Below, in pieces: positions 31,488-40,868 of a DNA stretch of 52,801 nt. The position numbers and the translations under genes were made by a program. The notes beneath the pieces are model-generated. The model was given only the letters and a program-made list of their open reading frames with translations. It made no database searches and was not told the origin of the DNA. Position 1 is the stretch's first letter. Every line of letters begins with the position of its first letter. Source of the stretch: Acetivibrio sp964466645 (GTDB taxonomy: Bacteria > Bacillota > Clostridia > Acetivibrionales > Acetivibrionaceae); NCBI GenBank assembly GCA_964466645.1, contig CAYXPB010000003.1, positions 1 to 52,801 of the forward strand, read 5' to 3'.

Positions 31488-31668
31488 TTGGATTACCTCC
31501 TTATGATATAATTGATGGAACAAGATTAAATGTATCATTTATTTCAGGATATTTCAATATTTTGATTTAATCCTTTGTTTGTAGCTTCTGCTACAGTATG
31601 TTAGTATATGTAAATAGCGTATGTTTTATTTGGTTTTGGAAGAACAAAAATGGAATGGGGCTGAATTG

Positions 31669-33483
31669 ATGGTTGCAAAAGATAAATATGAGAGAAGAAG
31701 AGAAAAGCATTATCGAATGTATGAAAAATACAATAGAGCAATAAATACAATAAGTAATTTACGATTACTGGTGTTTATTGCGGGGCTGGTATTGACAATA
31801 TTCTTATTGGTTATTAAATATTATTTTATCATGGTTGCAATTCTAATTGCATTTTTGTTCACATTTGTTTATTTGATGATTTCCCACGACAAATTATTTA
31901 AAGAAAGAATATTCTCGTCCATGTTTGTAAAAATAAATGAGGATGCGATAAAACGCTTAAGTGGTGAGTGGGGAAGCTTTCCAGACAGCGGAAAGGATTT
32001 CTTAGATCAGAATCACCAATACGCATATGACCTTGATATTTTTGGAGACAGATCCCTATTTCAATGGATTAGTGTGGCAAACACTTATTTAGGTAGAAGA
32101 GCCTTGAGTGGGTTGTTATCGGGAAACAGTAAGGAAGTAGATCGAATAAAAATGCGGCAGGAGGCTGTCAAAGAGTTGGCTATAAAGCTTGCTTGGAGAC
32201 AAAGGTTTTTAGCGGAAGGACTGGTTGTATCGGATAATATGAAAGACCCCGAGAAGCTTATTAACTGGGCTAATGAACAATATGAATTTTACAAAAAGCC
32301 TTGGCTTGCCATTGTAGTTAAAATACTTCCTGCAATTACTATATTGTCTTTGATTTTGGCTTTTGTTACCCCGAAAGTCCCTTACTATGTTCCTTCATTT
32401 TTGGTACTTATACAGTTTTTTATTTTAAAGTATAAAAATAGAGAAAGGCATGAGATTTTTCAGACATCAGATAAATTTAGCAAGGATATAGCTGTTTACA
32501 ATAAAATGCTAAAGCTCTTTGAGAAAAAAGATTTTCAGGCAGAATTAGTAAATGAAATTAAAAGCAAAATGGCTGGAAAGACAGGAAAGCCCGCATATGA
32601 ACAAGTAAATAAACTGGCAAAAATAGTCGACTCCATTTCAAATAGGCATGTTCCTTTTTATTTGGTTTTCAACCTTCTGACCCTTTGGGATTATAAGAAT
32701 ATGATAATTTTGGAAAAGTGGAAGGAGGACTCAGGAAGATATTTAAAAGAATGGCTTAAAGGACTAGGAGAGATTGAAGCTCTGTCAAGCCTCGCAATAA
32801 TAAGGCATGATAATCCAGATTGGGTAATGCCGGAGATAAAAGAAGAGCAAAAAAATGAGTTTGAGGCTTCTAGGATGGGTCATCCTCTTATAGCATCAAA
32901 CAGAGTGTGCAATAATTTGGATTTTAATTCTCCTACAAAAGTACTTCTTATTACAGGTTCAAATATGTCGGGAAAGAGCACACTTTTAAGAACAGCGGGA
33001 ATAAATCTCGTATTGGCATATGCAGGGGCTCCCGTTTGTGCAGAAGTCTTCCGTAGTTCTGTTATGGATATACATAGTTGCATGAGGGTAAGTGATGACC
33101 TTGGTAAAAGTATTTCATCGTTCTATGCTGAGCTGTTGAGAATTAAGGATATACTTAGAGAAGCAAAGGAAGGCAAAAAAGTATTTTTCCTTTTAGATGA
33201 GATATTCAAAGGCACAAATTCAAGAGACCGTCATACCGGCGCAAGGGTATTGATAGACGAATTAAGTAATACAAATTCCATTGGAATGGTTTCAACTCAT
33301 GATTTTGAACTATGTGACCTAGAGCAAAACAGTCCGAAGATTAAGAATTATCATTTTGAAGAGTACTATAAGGACAACAAAATTTATTTTGACTATAAAC
33401 TTCGAAAGGGTGTTTCCACGACCCGTAATGCAATTTATCTTATGAGGATGGCAGGGATTGATATAGATGAAAGTTTGATTTAA
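31669..33483 (+). CDS. Membrane-bound MutS-like ATPase
   Basis: A 604-residue protein with the MutS core and ATPase domains but no mismatch-recognition domain I. Two hydrophobic helices lie at about 32-75 and a second pair near 205-255, so it should sit in the membrane. The ATPase domain has Walker A GSNMSGKST at 430-438, the DDLGKSISSFYAEL segment, Walker B FFLLDEIFKGTNSRDR and the STHDFEL motif, all apparently intact. The ATG at 31621 has no ribosome binding site; the ATG at 31669 has GGGG 8 nt upstream and starts MVAKDKYERRREKH, as in relatives I recall. It is not a canonical mismatch repair protein; its role is unknown. Confidence 0.82.
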   Translation: MVAKDKYERRREKHYRMYEKYNRAINTISNLRLLVFIAGLVLTIFLLVIKYYFIMVAILIAFLFTFVYLMISHDKLFKERIFSSMFVKINEDAIKRLSGEWGSFPDSGKDFLDQNHQYAYDLDIFGDRSLFQWISVANTYLGRRALSGLLSGNSKEVDRIKMRQEAVKELAIKLAWRQRFLAEGLVVSDNMKDPEKLINWANEQYEFYKKPWLAIVVKILPAITILSLILAFVTPKVPYYVPSFLVLIQFFILKYKNRERHEIFQTSDKFSKDIAVYNKMLKLFEKKDFQAELVNEIKSKMAGKTGKPAYEQVNKLAKIVDSISNRHVPFYLVFNLLTLWDYKNMIILEKWKEDSGRYLKEWLKGLGEIEALSSLAIIRHDNPDWVMPEIKEEQKNEFEASRMGHPLIASNRVCNNLDFNSPTKVLLITGSNMSGKSTLLRTAGINLVLAYAGAPVCAEVFRSSVMDIHSCMRVSDDLGKSISSFYAELLRIKDILREAKEGKKVFFLLDEIFKGTNSRDRHTGARVLIDELSNTNSIGMVSTHDFELCDLEQNSPKIKNYHFEEYYKDNKIYFDYKLRKGVSTTRNAIYLMRMAGIDIDESLI

Positions 33484-33580
33484 GCTTACGTGTGAATAAT
33501 TGGTATGGGAAAGAAATTTATGTTAAAATGTTTTTTATAAAGATAAATACTAGAATATTTAAATGTAAAGGGGAGAGGTA

Positions 33581-35188
33581 ATGAAAAATTCTAATTTTTT
33601 AAAGTTGGGTGCATATATTTGTGTTGTTTTATTAATGTGTGCTACAAATCTAAGTGCACCTGCAACAATTTATGCTTCAATTTCTAATTACGGTGTAGAA
33701 AATCAATTAAGTGAAGATGAAAACAAATTAGCAACCGTTTATGGAGATTTAAATGCGGATAATAATGTAAATAGTTTAGATTGTGCATTAATGGTAAAAT
33801 ATATCCTTGGCATAATTTCGGAATTTCCTGATAATGTTAAAGTGAGTTCCGCAGATGTTAATGGAGACTTATTAATAAACAGTACTGACTTAACATTGAT
33901 TAAAAGCTATGTTTTAAGAATAATTTGTAAATTTCCTGTTGAAGAAAGTATGACGACTCCTCAGAAAAAACCTGAGGACTTTACCGGCACACTTACTTTA
34001 GGACACTTTAATAATGTTGAGGCTGAGGCATTTAAAGAAGCATTTGAAGCTGCATATCCAAATGTAACAGTTGATTTGCAAGTTACATATGATACCAATG
34101 GAAATTACCAGAATTTGCTTATTAAGTCAATGACATCAGATTCTGATGTTCCGGATGTATTTGCATCAGAATGGGCTTTTGTTAAGAGATTTGTTAACTT
34201 TACTAATGCTTATGAAGACCTTTCCGCTGCACCTTATAATGCAGAAGAATTAAAATCTAAGCTTGCTACTTACACAGTTGACATTGGGAGGAGTGACGAC
34301 GGAAAGATAAGAGCCTTGTCCCATCAGGCATCGGTCGGTGCTTTAGGTTATAAAAGAGATATGGCCAAAAAATATCTTGGAACAGATGATCCTGAAAAAA
34401 TAGGTGAAATGTTCTCGACTCCGGATAAAATTCTTGAAACGGGTAGAAGACTTAAAGAGGCAAGTGGTGGAAAAGCAAAACTCTTTCCTGGTATGGCTGA
34501 GTTAATGAGAATGTATTTAGGTGCACGTAACCACGCTTGGGTAGAAGGCGAAAAGTTAGTTATAGATCCTAGAATGCAAGAATTTGTTGATCTTGCTAAA
34601 AAGTTAAGGGATGAAGGTTTTGTAGGTGTAATGGATGCTTGGACTCCTCAATGGTCATATGCAATACAAGATGATATACATTTTGCATGGGCAATACCAA
34701 CATGGGGTGTGCCTTGGATTATCAATGTTAACCAGATAGAAGACTTGCAGAACACAGGTAACTGGCGCATTGCAAAAGGTCCTTCAAATTATTCTTGGGG
34801 TGGTACATGGTTCGGAATTAGTAAAGAAAGTAAAAACAAAGAGCTTGCATGGGAATTCATTAAATTTATTACATGCAATTCAGAACAAGCTGAAGCTTGG
34901 GCTAAAAGTAGTGGAGACTTTGTAAGTAATATCGAGGCTATTGATAATTTATCAAAGGATGAGACCATGATAAATAAGACAATCAATCAAAATCCTTATG
35001 AAGCCTTTGGACCAATGATTAAGGATATAGACGGTTCGATTATGACAATGTATGATGACATAATTGAAAATGCTTTCTATTATGCAATGATGGAATACCT
35101 ATCATACAAAATTACAGAAGATCAAATGTGGAAGCTTTTTAAGACTCAGGTTGAAATCGACTTGGGTTATAAAATAATAGTTGATTGA
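33581..35188 (+). CDS. Dockerin-tagged extracellular solute-binding protein
   Basis: Secreted protein joining a type I dockerin to a family-1 type ABC sugar-binding domain. The signal peptide covers about residues 1-33 (ATIYAS); the Cys in LLMC is not a proper lipobox, so the protein is probably not a lipoprotein. The dockerin lies at about 54-125, with two Ca-binding loops GDLNADNNVNSLD and ADVNGDLLINSTD. The binding domain runs from about 133 to the end (GTLTLGHFNN, a VPDVFASEW region, and GGTWFGISKESKNKELAWEFIKFI). The usual arrangement is a lipoprotein next to permease genes; neither holds here. It would be delivered to a cohesin and could catch oligosaccharides released by the cellulosome. 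GGGGAGAGG precedes the ATG. Confidence 0.85.
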   Translation: MKNSNFLKLGAYICVVLLMCATNLSAPATIYASISNYGVENQLSEDENKLATVYGDLNADNNVNSLDCALMVKYILGIISEFPDNVKVSSADVNGDLLINSTDLTLIKSYVLRIICKFPVEESMTTPQKKPEDFTGTLTLGHFNNVEAEAFKEAFEAAYPNVTVDLQVTYDTNGNYQNLLIKSMTSDSDVPDVFASEWAFVKRFVNFTNAYEDLSAAPYNAEELKSKLATYTVDIGRSDDGKIRALSHQASVGALGYKRDMAKKYLGTDDPEKIGEMFSTPDKILETGRRLKEASGGKAKLFPGMAELMRMYLGARNHAWVEGEKLVIDPRMQEFVDLAKKLRDEGFVGVMDAWTPQWSYAIQDDIHFAWAIPTWGVPWIINVNQIEDLQNTGNWRIAKGPSNYSWGGTWFGISKESKNKELAWEFIKFITCNSEQAEAWAKSSGDFVSNIEAIDNLSKDETMINKTINQNPYEAFGPMIKDIDGSIMTMYDDIIENAFYYAMMEYLSYKITEDQMWKLFKTQVEIDLGYKIIVD

Positions 35189-35237
35189 TAACAGTTTTTT
35201 GCTATGACATTAATGATATACTGATAATACATCAATA

Positions 35238-35273
35238 AATATCCGCCATCTATACAGGTGGCGGATATTTTAT
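35238..35273 (+). terminator. Terminator after the dockerin-binding-protein gene
   Basis: Perfect 10-bp stem AATATCCGCC (35238-35247) / GGCGGATATT (35260-35269), followed by TTATA. It also lies downstream of the convergent topB gene. Confidence 0.75.
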
Positions 35274-35362
35274 ACTTAGGAAAGCATGCCAGATATTACT
35301 ACAGAAAGATAATACTTTATAATTTAAAATGCTTTGTGTTATATAATTTTACATTGACTTTC

Positions 35363-37528
35363 TTACGATTTCCATTTGGCTAAAGCATCTGCTAGAGCTG
35401 AGTTTATAGGATCACCTTTGTCCTGTTGCTTTAAGAAATTTGTTACTTCCTTTTTGTTTACCTGTTCACCTTTACGCTTTTTGAAGGCATCAAGCTTTTC
35501 CCGGTGTCCACAGGAGCAGTAGAAGGATTTGTTTTCATCCTCGCCGCGGATTTCCATCTTTTTATGGCACTGGGGACATCTCGCATTGGAAACCTGTGAG
35601 ATTGACTTTCTAAACCCGCACTCACGGTCAGGACATACGAGCATTTTTCCTTTTTTGCCGTTTACCTCTAAAAGAAATTTTCCGCATTCGCATTTTTCCC
35701 TTGTAACATTGTCGTGTTTAAAGACTTCATTACTGGAAGTGACGTCTTTTACAAGTTTAGTTGCATAGTTTCTCATTTCTGCAACAAAGGTGGCTGAGTT
35801 AGTTCTTCCTTTGCTGATAAGGGCGAGCTGTTGTTCCCACTTACCAGTCAATTCAGGAGACTTTAAATCGGAAGGTACAATATTGACAAGCTGAATTCCT
35901 TTTGAGGTTGGGAAAATCTCTTTTCCCTTTCTTTCAACATAGAAGGTGTTGAACAGCTTTTCTATTATATCTGCTCTTGTTGCAGGTGTTCCAAGGCCGC
36001 TAGTGCTTTCTAGTGCTTCCCTCAAAGCTTTGTTCTCAACAAATTTTCCTGGGTGTTCCATGGCGGATAGAAGAGTAGCTTCTGTGTATCTTGCAGGTGG
36101 TTTGGTCTTGCCGTTAAAAGGTTTTACGGATGTCAGTATGGCCTTTTGTCCCTGTTTGATTTCTGGAAGAGACTGACTGTTATCGTCTTCATCTTCATCT
36201 TCTTCCATTTTACCGTGGCCCTCATATACACTTTTCCAACCCCAAGATTTAACAATCTTTCCCTTTGCAAAAAACACTTCGCCTTTAGCATCCACCTTAA
36301 CAGTGGTTTGCTCATACTCAAAAGGCGGGTTTAAAACAGCTATAAATCTCTTTACGATCAAATCATATATATTGCGTTCCTCTGAATTTAAGGAAGCCAA
36401 GTTGACATATTGTTCAGTAGGTATTATGGCATGATGGTCAGAGACCTTGCTGCTGTCTACGAATCGCTTTGTAACCACAATTTTGCTTCTTAGTATGTTT
36501 TGTACAGACTTTGCATAAGGTCCGACAGAAATGCTTTTTAAACGCTCTATAAGTGTAGGTACAATATCCTCAGTTATGTATCTTGAATCGGTTCTTGGGT
36601 ATGTAACCAACTTGTGGGCTTCGTAGAGTTTCTGCATAATATTGAGAGTTTGTTTTGCAGAATATCCATACTTTCTATTTGCATCTCGCTGGAGTTCGGT
36701 CAAGTCGTAAGCTAGAGGAGGGAGATCCCTTTTTGCTTCTTTTCTAATTTCAACTATTTGACCGGTCTGTCCTGTAACTTTTGCTACAATATCATCGGTT
36801 TTTTTCTTGTCAAATATCCTTGTTTGTCCGGAAGCTTTGTCCTGCCATTGAACTGTAAAACCTTCAAATCCGGCATTAATGCTCCAATAATCTTTAGGAA
36901 CGAATTTTCTTATTTCATTTTCACGTTCTACAATCATAGCTAGAGTAGGGGTCTGAACCCTTCCGGCGGATAGTTGTGCATTGAATTTACAGGTTAAGGC
37001 ACGAGTTACATTAAGACCTATAAGCCAATCTGCTTCTGACCTGCTCTGAGCCGAATAAAACAAGTTATCATAATCTCTTGCAGGTTTAAGGCTGGCAAAT
37101 CCATCTTTGATAGCCTTGTCTGTTTGGGAGGAGATCCATAAACGTTTGATTGGTTTTCTAAACCCAGCCTTCATAATTATCCATCTTGCCACTAGTTCGC
37201 CTTCTCTTCCTGAGTCGGTTGCTATGACAAGCTCATCAATATCATCACGATGCATTAAGTTTTTTACAACACCAAATTGTTTTGAAGTTTCTCTAATTAC
37301 CACCAACTCCATTTTCTTTGGCAGCATAGGCAGATCTTCTATACTCCAAGTTTTATATTTGCTGCTGTAAGTTTCAGGGTCAGCTAAAGTGACAAGATGA
37401 CCTAATGCCCAAGTTACAATATATCTTTGCCCGCTTAAGAATCCGTTTCCTTTTTGGTTACTGTTTAATACTTTTGCAATATCTCTTGCCACTGAAGGTT
37501 TTTCAGCTAAAACTAAAGTCTTTCCCAT
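35363..37528 (-). CDS. topB: DNA topoisomerase III
   Basis: Type IA topoisomerase, 721 residues. The N-terminal TOPRIM domain has LVLAEKPSVAR and the acidic ATDSGREGELVARW. The gate domains carry SRSEADWLIGLNVTRAL and SAGRVQTPTL. The active-site Tyr is Y310 in VTYPRTDSRY. The C-terminus adds zinc-ribbon modules with Cys pairs (CECGKF ... CPDREC, then CPQCHKK ... CSCG). It resolves recombination or replication intermediates, often with RecQ; a RecQ domain is encoded 26 kb away in this window. AAAGGA precedes the ATG. It is monocistronic. Confidence 0.93.
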   Translation of the reverse strand: MGKTLVLAEKPSVARDIAKVLNSNQKGNGFLSGQRYIVTWALGHLVTLADPETYSSKYKTWSIEDLPMLPKKMELVVIRETSKQFGVVKNLMHRDDIDELVIATDSGREGELVARWIIMKAGFRKPIKRLWISSQTDKAIKDGFASLKPARDYDNLFYSAQSRSEADWLIGLNVTRALTCKFNAQLSAGRVQTPTLAMIVERENEIRKFVPKDYWSINAGFEGFTVQWQDKASGQTRIFDKKKTDDIVAKVTGQTGQIVEIRKEAKRDLPPLAYDLTELQRDANRKYGYSAKQTLNIMQKLYEAHKLVTYPRTDSRYITEDIVPTLIERLKSISVGPYAKSVQNILRSKIVVTKRFVDSSKVSDHHAIIPTEQYVNLASLNSEERNIYDLIVKRFIAVLNPPFEYEQTTVKVDAKGEVFFAKGKIVKSWGWKSVYEGHGKMEEDEDEDDNSQSLPEIKQGQKAILTSVKPFNGKTKPPARYTEATLLSAMEHPGKFVENKALREALESTSGLGTPATRADIIEKLFNTFYVERKGKEIFPTSKGIQLVNIVPSDLKSPELTGKWEQQLALISKGRTNSATFVAEMRNYATKLVKDVTSSNEVFKHDNVTREKCECGKFLLEVNGKKGKMLVCPDRECGFRKSISQVSNARCPQCHKKMEIRGEDENKSFYCSCGHREKLDAFKKRKGEQVNKKEVTNFLKQQDKGDPINSALADALAKWKS

Positions 37529-37599
37529 TTATATATTCCTTTCAAAATTAGTCCTTTAGTGTATATATTAGCACTATTATTTATGAATGTACATAGTTC

Positions 37600-37653
37600 A
37601 AGCAATCACAAAGACAGGTGATTTCTAGAAAACACCTGTCTTTATGATTGCTT
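37600..37653. terminator. Long intergenic hairpin upstream of topB
   Basis: AAGCAATCA-C-AAAGACAGGTG (37600-37620) pairs with CACCTGTCTTT-A-TGATTGCTT (37633-37653), 20 base pairs broken by one mismatch. No strong T-tract follows on either strand (TTGAAC on minus, AGAAAAG on plus). It lies between the esterase gene and topB. It may end the esterase transcript or act as a repeat; function not decided. Confidence 0.5.
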
Positions 37654-37797
37654 AGAAAAGATAAAGTGAATTTTTTTTTGAGTACGTAAAGCTCTATATA
37701 TTAAAAAGTTATAACAATAAAACAGCTAAAAACGAACCAAACAAAAGTGATAACCTTGTTTTAGTGTCAAATGACGTAATTACTTGATCTGAGCATT

Positions 37798-37920
37798 AGA
37801 GTCTGTTGCCGAAAGCTTGATAATTTGAAGCAAAAATGCCACGGATGGCATTTTTAGCGTCTGGGACAGGATGTCCCATAGACGCGTGCGAAAATTATCA
37901 AGCCGAGGCTTACAGACTCT
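37798..37920. repeat. Three-stem palindromic element
   Basis: Outer arms are AGAGTCTGT (37798-37806) / ACAGACTCT (37912-37920) and GCTTGATAATTT (37815-37826) / AAATTATCAAGC (37892-37903). These enclose two hairpins: GCAAAAATGCC (37830-37840) / GGCATTTTTAGC (37847-37858), and GCGTCTGGGACA (37857-37868) / TGTCCCATAGACGC (37872-37885). It forms a three-way-junction-like fold. GATGGCATTTTTA is shared with the element at 29867-30055. The remaining 37921-38050 holds no gene I can support. Confidence 0.65.
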
Positions 37921-38050
37921 ATGCGAAGTTCACTTAATGGAGCCGTTTGAAACAAAAACAACAGGTACGCCCCTTCATACAGGTTCCCAAAAAGCCCTAA
38001 CATTGCGAGATAGCATTTCCCCAAAAGAAGTAAGGTCAAATTACAATACT

Positions 38051-40576
38051 TCACTTAACATATTTTGAAATAGGAATATTCACTTCCTTGATACCTTGTG
38101 CAACAAGTCTTGCAACTTCTTTAGCACCTGTCTCGGTAAAATGGGTATAATCTGTTCCATTTGATGATACAAGATAAAAGCTGTAAACTTTACTATAATC
38201 AAGTGTATTATAATAATTCAAACACTTTGTCATCATATCTATAATAGCACAATCTTTTTCGTCGGCTACTTGCTTCATCGCAGTGCAATAGTCAGGGAAA
38301 TCGTTTATATAAGTATTGTTCTTATAATTAAGCCGTGCAACTGGTGTTATCAATACCGGTATAGCTCCCTTTGCCCGGGCTCCGTCAATGTATTTTGCAA
38401 GATATTCCTTGTAGGTGGTATATGGAGCAGCGTATCGGTCTGCATTGCTTATAGTTGCGTCATTATGACCGAACTGGATAAACAAGTAATCACCATTTTG
38501 AATTACATTAAGGATTTCATCTAATCTTCCCTGTTCGACAAAATTCTTAGAACTTCTTCCGCCGATAGCCTTGTTGACAAACTTAACATCAGAGGTAAAA
38601 TAATTGCTGATTACTTGCCCCCAGCCTGTTTGTGGATAGTATGAGGCATTATAAGTCTGTACGGTGGAATCACCAGCTAAATATACTGTGGGTATGGTAG
38701 CCGAAGTTGGAACAGGTGTAGGTATGACATTTGGGTTGGTGGATACGGGGTCAGTTGTTTGAAAAATTTTTAAGTAGTCAACATTTGGACCGCCATTTGT
38801 AGTGACACCAGTTGCTCTGATAATATTCTGTCCCTGACTTAGATTTATAACTATGCTTGATTCATTCCAAGTTGTCCAGTCTGTAGTTGCACTAAAGTCC
38901 ATGCTACTTTGTACGATATTTCCGTTAACTGATATTGACATTGGTCTGCTAATGGTGGTTCCATTCGAATATCTAAAAGTCGTTTTATATGAACCTGATG
39001 TAGGTATATTGATGTTCCATTCAACACATGATCCTACCTCATTATTATAGTTTACATATCCGCTTCCAGTATAACCTGTATTTATGGTTTCAAGTATACC
39101 GTTAGTTATTGAAGCCTGTTCAGCTTCATAAGTTTCAGTGAAAAAATCCATAAGGGGCTGAGCTGCACCTGGAAATTCCGATATCATTCCAAGCAGATAT
39201 TTTCTCATGTAACCAAAATCTATTGAGTTGACACTGCCATCACTGTTCACATCTGCACTCCACTTGTTACTCAAATCATGCAAGTTGGAGACAGATATTA
39301 AATAACTTCTAAAAATTCCAAAGTCTATCGATGTAACCCTTCCATCGCCATCAACATCACCTTTTATTTGATACACTGTATTTGTGGGAGTAGGGGTGTT
39401 GGTAGGTTTGACAGAAGCGGTAGGAGAAGACATAGTCAAGAGATCTTTTAAATCACTAGATACCATACGAGAAAGTTCGGCGGCACCTGCACGATTAGGA
39501 TGAAGAGTATCACCGGACATATAAAGTGCAAGTGTTGCATTGCTTCCTATAGATGTGAAATATGCTGAGCTTAAAACATTGAGATCACACAACCTTACAT
39601 TTTGCTCATTAGCAACTGCGAGAGTAGTGTTTCTATACCATCTGTTTGCAGCAGTATGTAAATTGCCATTAAAATCTGTTGCTCTGCCTTGTGGAGTAAG
39701 TAGCACCATTGTAGCCCCTGTTGCTTTGACTTTTACAACCATATCGGACATTATTTCTTTAAATTGTGCTTCAGTTGTATTGTTTTTTGAATTGGTATCA
39801 TTAATACCAAACTCAAGTATGAATATGTCACCGGGCTTAATATATTTCATTATTGCTTCAAACTGTCCATCATCGCGGAAACCCCTTGCACATTGCCCGC
39901 TAGCAGCCATGTTTCGTACCTGATATAAAGAGGAATCAACATATTTCGGCAATAACTGGCCCCAACCGCATTGCTCACTTGTGTCTAGAGGGTAGTAATT
40001 ACACGCTGTTGAATCTCCGCCTATCCAAATAGTTCTGTTTGTAACAGGGCTATCGGAAAGCTTCTTTATTTCAAGGGCACTAAGTGTAAAAGTTGCACCT
40101 TCTTTTCCTTCAGTAACGAGTATGTTTAGCTGACCATCGGTAATTGGTATCTGAAATTTATCAACAGCGCAGTTGCCTGTCATGTTAATAATTTGCAAAA
40201 CGCCTTCAGCCGCTACGCTTGACCTGGTGGTATTTCCTAAGGTTACTTTTACTTCATACAGTCCGTTAGGAAGATCAACGTTGAAGGTATTGGTGCTATT
40301 TATTCCAAAAGCGACAAATTGGACTGCATCACTTGAAACACCATTCCCGTAGGCAGTAACATTTCTCATGTTTGAAGGGGTATTAAAGCCATACCCTTGA
40401 GTCTTACTGTACGCAGTTGAAGCACTGACACCGGTATAATCCCATTGTACGGAACCGCCACCAAAATCAAACTTGTAATCTGTAGTTGCAGCCTTAACCT
40501 TTTCATTTACCGGAAAGACCAGTATAAGTAAAAGAGAAAGGGCATAAGCCAATGTCTTAGATATATTACGGATCAT
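38051..40576 (-). CDS. Dockerin protein with two SGNH/CE12-like acetylesterase domains
   Basis: Secreted cellulosomal esterase, probably removing acetyl groups from pectin (rhamnogalacturonan) side groups. The signal peptide is residues 1-30. A beta domain (about 31-172) resembles the N-terminal module of CE12/PL11 proteins. SGNH domain 1 (about 180-380) has S189 in GGDST, N259 in GIND, and D356/H359 in GDTLHP. A Pro/Thr linker leads to a type I dockerin at 405-465 (GDVDGDGRVTSID, ADVNSDGSVNSID). A CBM6/35-like module spans about 480-607 (ETYEAEQASI to NVDYLKIF). SGNH domain 2 (about 628-841) has S637 in AGDST, N705 in GHND, and D809/H812 in DYTH. Both catalytic sets look complete. GGGAGG precedes the ATG. 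Confidence 0.88.
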   Translation of the reverse strand: MIRNISKTLAYALSLLLILVFPVNEKVKAATTDYKFDFGGGSVQWDYTGVSASTAYSKTQGYGFNTPSNMRNVTAYGNGVSSDAVQFVAFGINSTNTFNVDLPNGLYEVKVTLGNTTRSSVAAEGVLQIINMTGNCAVDKFQIPITDGQLNILVTEGKEGATFTLSALEIKKLSDSPVTNRTIWIGGDSTACNYYPLDTSEQCGWGQLLPKYVDSSLYQVRNMAASGQCARGFRDDGQFEAIMKYIKPGDIFILEFGINDTNSKNNTTEAQFKEIMSDMVVKVKATGATMVLLTPQGRATDFNGNLHTAANRWYRNTTLAVANEQNVRLCDLNVLSSAYFTSIGSNATLALYMSGDTLHPNRAGAAELSRMVSSDLKDLLTMSSPTASVKPTNTPTPTNTVYQIKGDVDGDGRVTSIDFGIFRSYLISVSNLHDLSNKWSADVNSDGSVNSIDFGYMRKYLLGMISEFPGAAQPLMDFFTETYEAEQASITNGILETINTGYTGSGYVNYNNEVGSCVEWNINIPTSGSYKTTFRYSNGTTISRPMSISVNGNIVQSSMDFSATTDWTTWNESSIVINLSQGQNIIRATGVTTNGGPNVDYLKIFQTTDPVSTNPNVIPTPVPTSATIPTVYLAGDSTVQTYNASYYPQTGWGQVISNYFTSDVKFVNKAIGGRSSKNFVEQGRLDEILNVIQNGDYLFIQFGHNDATISNADRYAAPYTTYKEYLAKYIDGARAKGAIPVLITPVARLNYKNNTYINDFPDYCTAMKQVADEKDCAIIDMMTKCLNYYNTLDYSKVYSFYLVSSNGTDYTHFTETGAKEVARLVAQGIKEVNIPISKYVK

Positions 40577-40822
40577 ATTTTAAAACCTCCCATAATAAAA
40601 AAATATTATTCTTAACCTTATTATTTGGAAAATAGTCATTAGATAAAGATTGATGTTTGATTAACTGCTAAATGTAATAAATAGATTTCTGATTATAAAT
40701 AAAGAAGAATTGATATAAGTACTAATTATATTTTAACAATTTGTTTCAAAGAAGTACATGTTTTTTTCTAAAAATAAGTTTTTAGGTGATTTCTGTATAT
40801 AAAAGTTTTATGAGGTATAAAT

Positions 40823-40858
40823 AAAAGCGAGTAGGAATTTAATCCCACCCGCTTTTTT
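40823..40858. terminator. Terminator of the mdh-malic enzyme operon
   Basis: AAAAGCGAGTAGGA / TCCCACCCGCTTTT inverted repeat with one mismatch, T6 on the plus side and TTTTATTTAT on the minus side. It is 11 bp past the malic enzyme stop. The rest of 40577-40822 is AT-rich with nothing recognisable. Confidence 0.75.
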
Positions 40859-40868
40859 ATAAAAGTAA

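Noticed and set aside
31488..31538. Upstream extension of the hemolysin III gene
   Set aside because: A strong AAGGAGG at 31496-31502 sits inside the extension and places the start at TTG 31487.
37854..38054. Minus-strand ORF of 66 codons between the esterase and topB genes
   Set aside because: It overlaps the three-stem palindrome and the esterase stop codon, has no ribosome binding site, and its hydrophobic composition follows from repeat DNA.
37929..38058. 9-bp direct repeat TTCACTTAA flanking a 112-bp segment, like a target-site duplication
   Set aside because: The segment has no terminal inverted repeats and the repeat overlaps the esterase stop codon; chance is likely.
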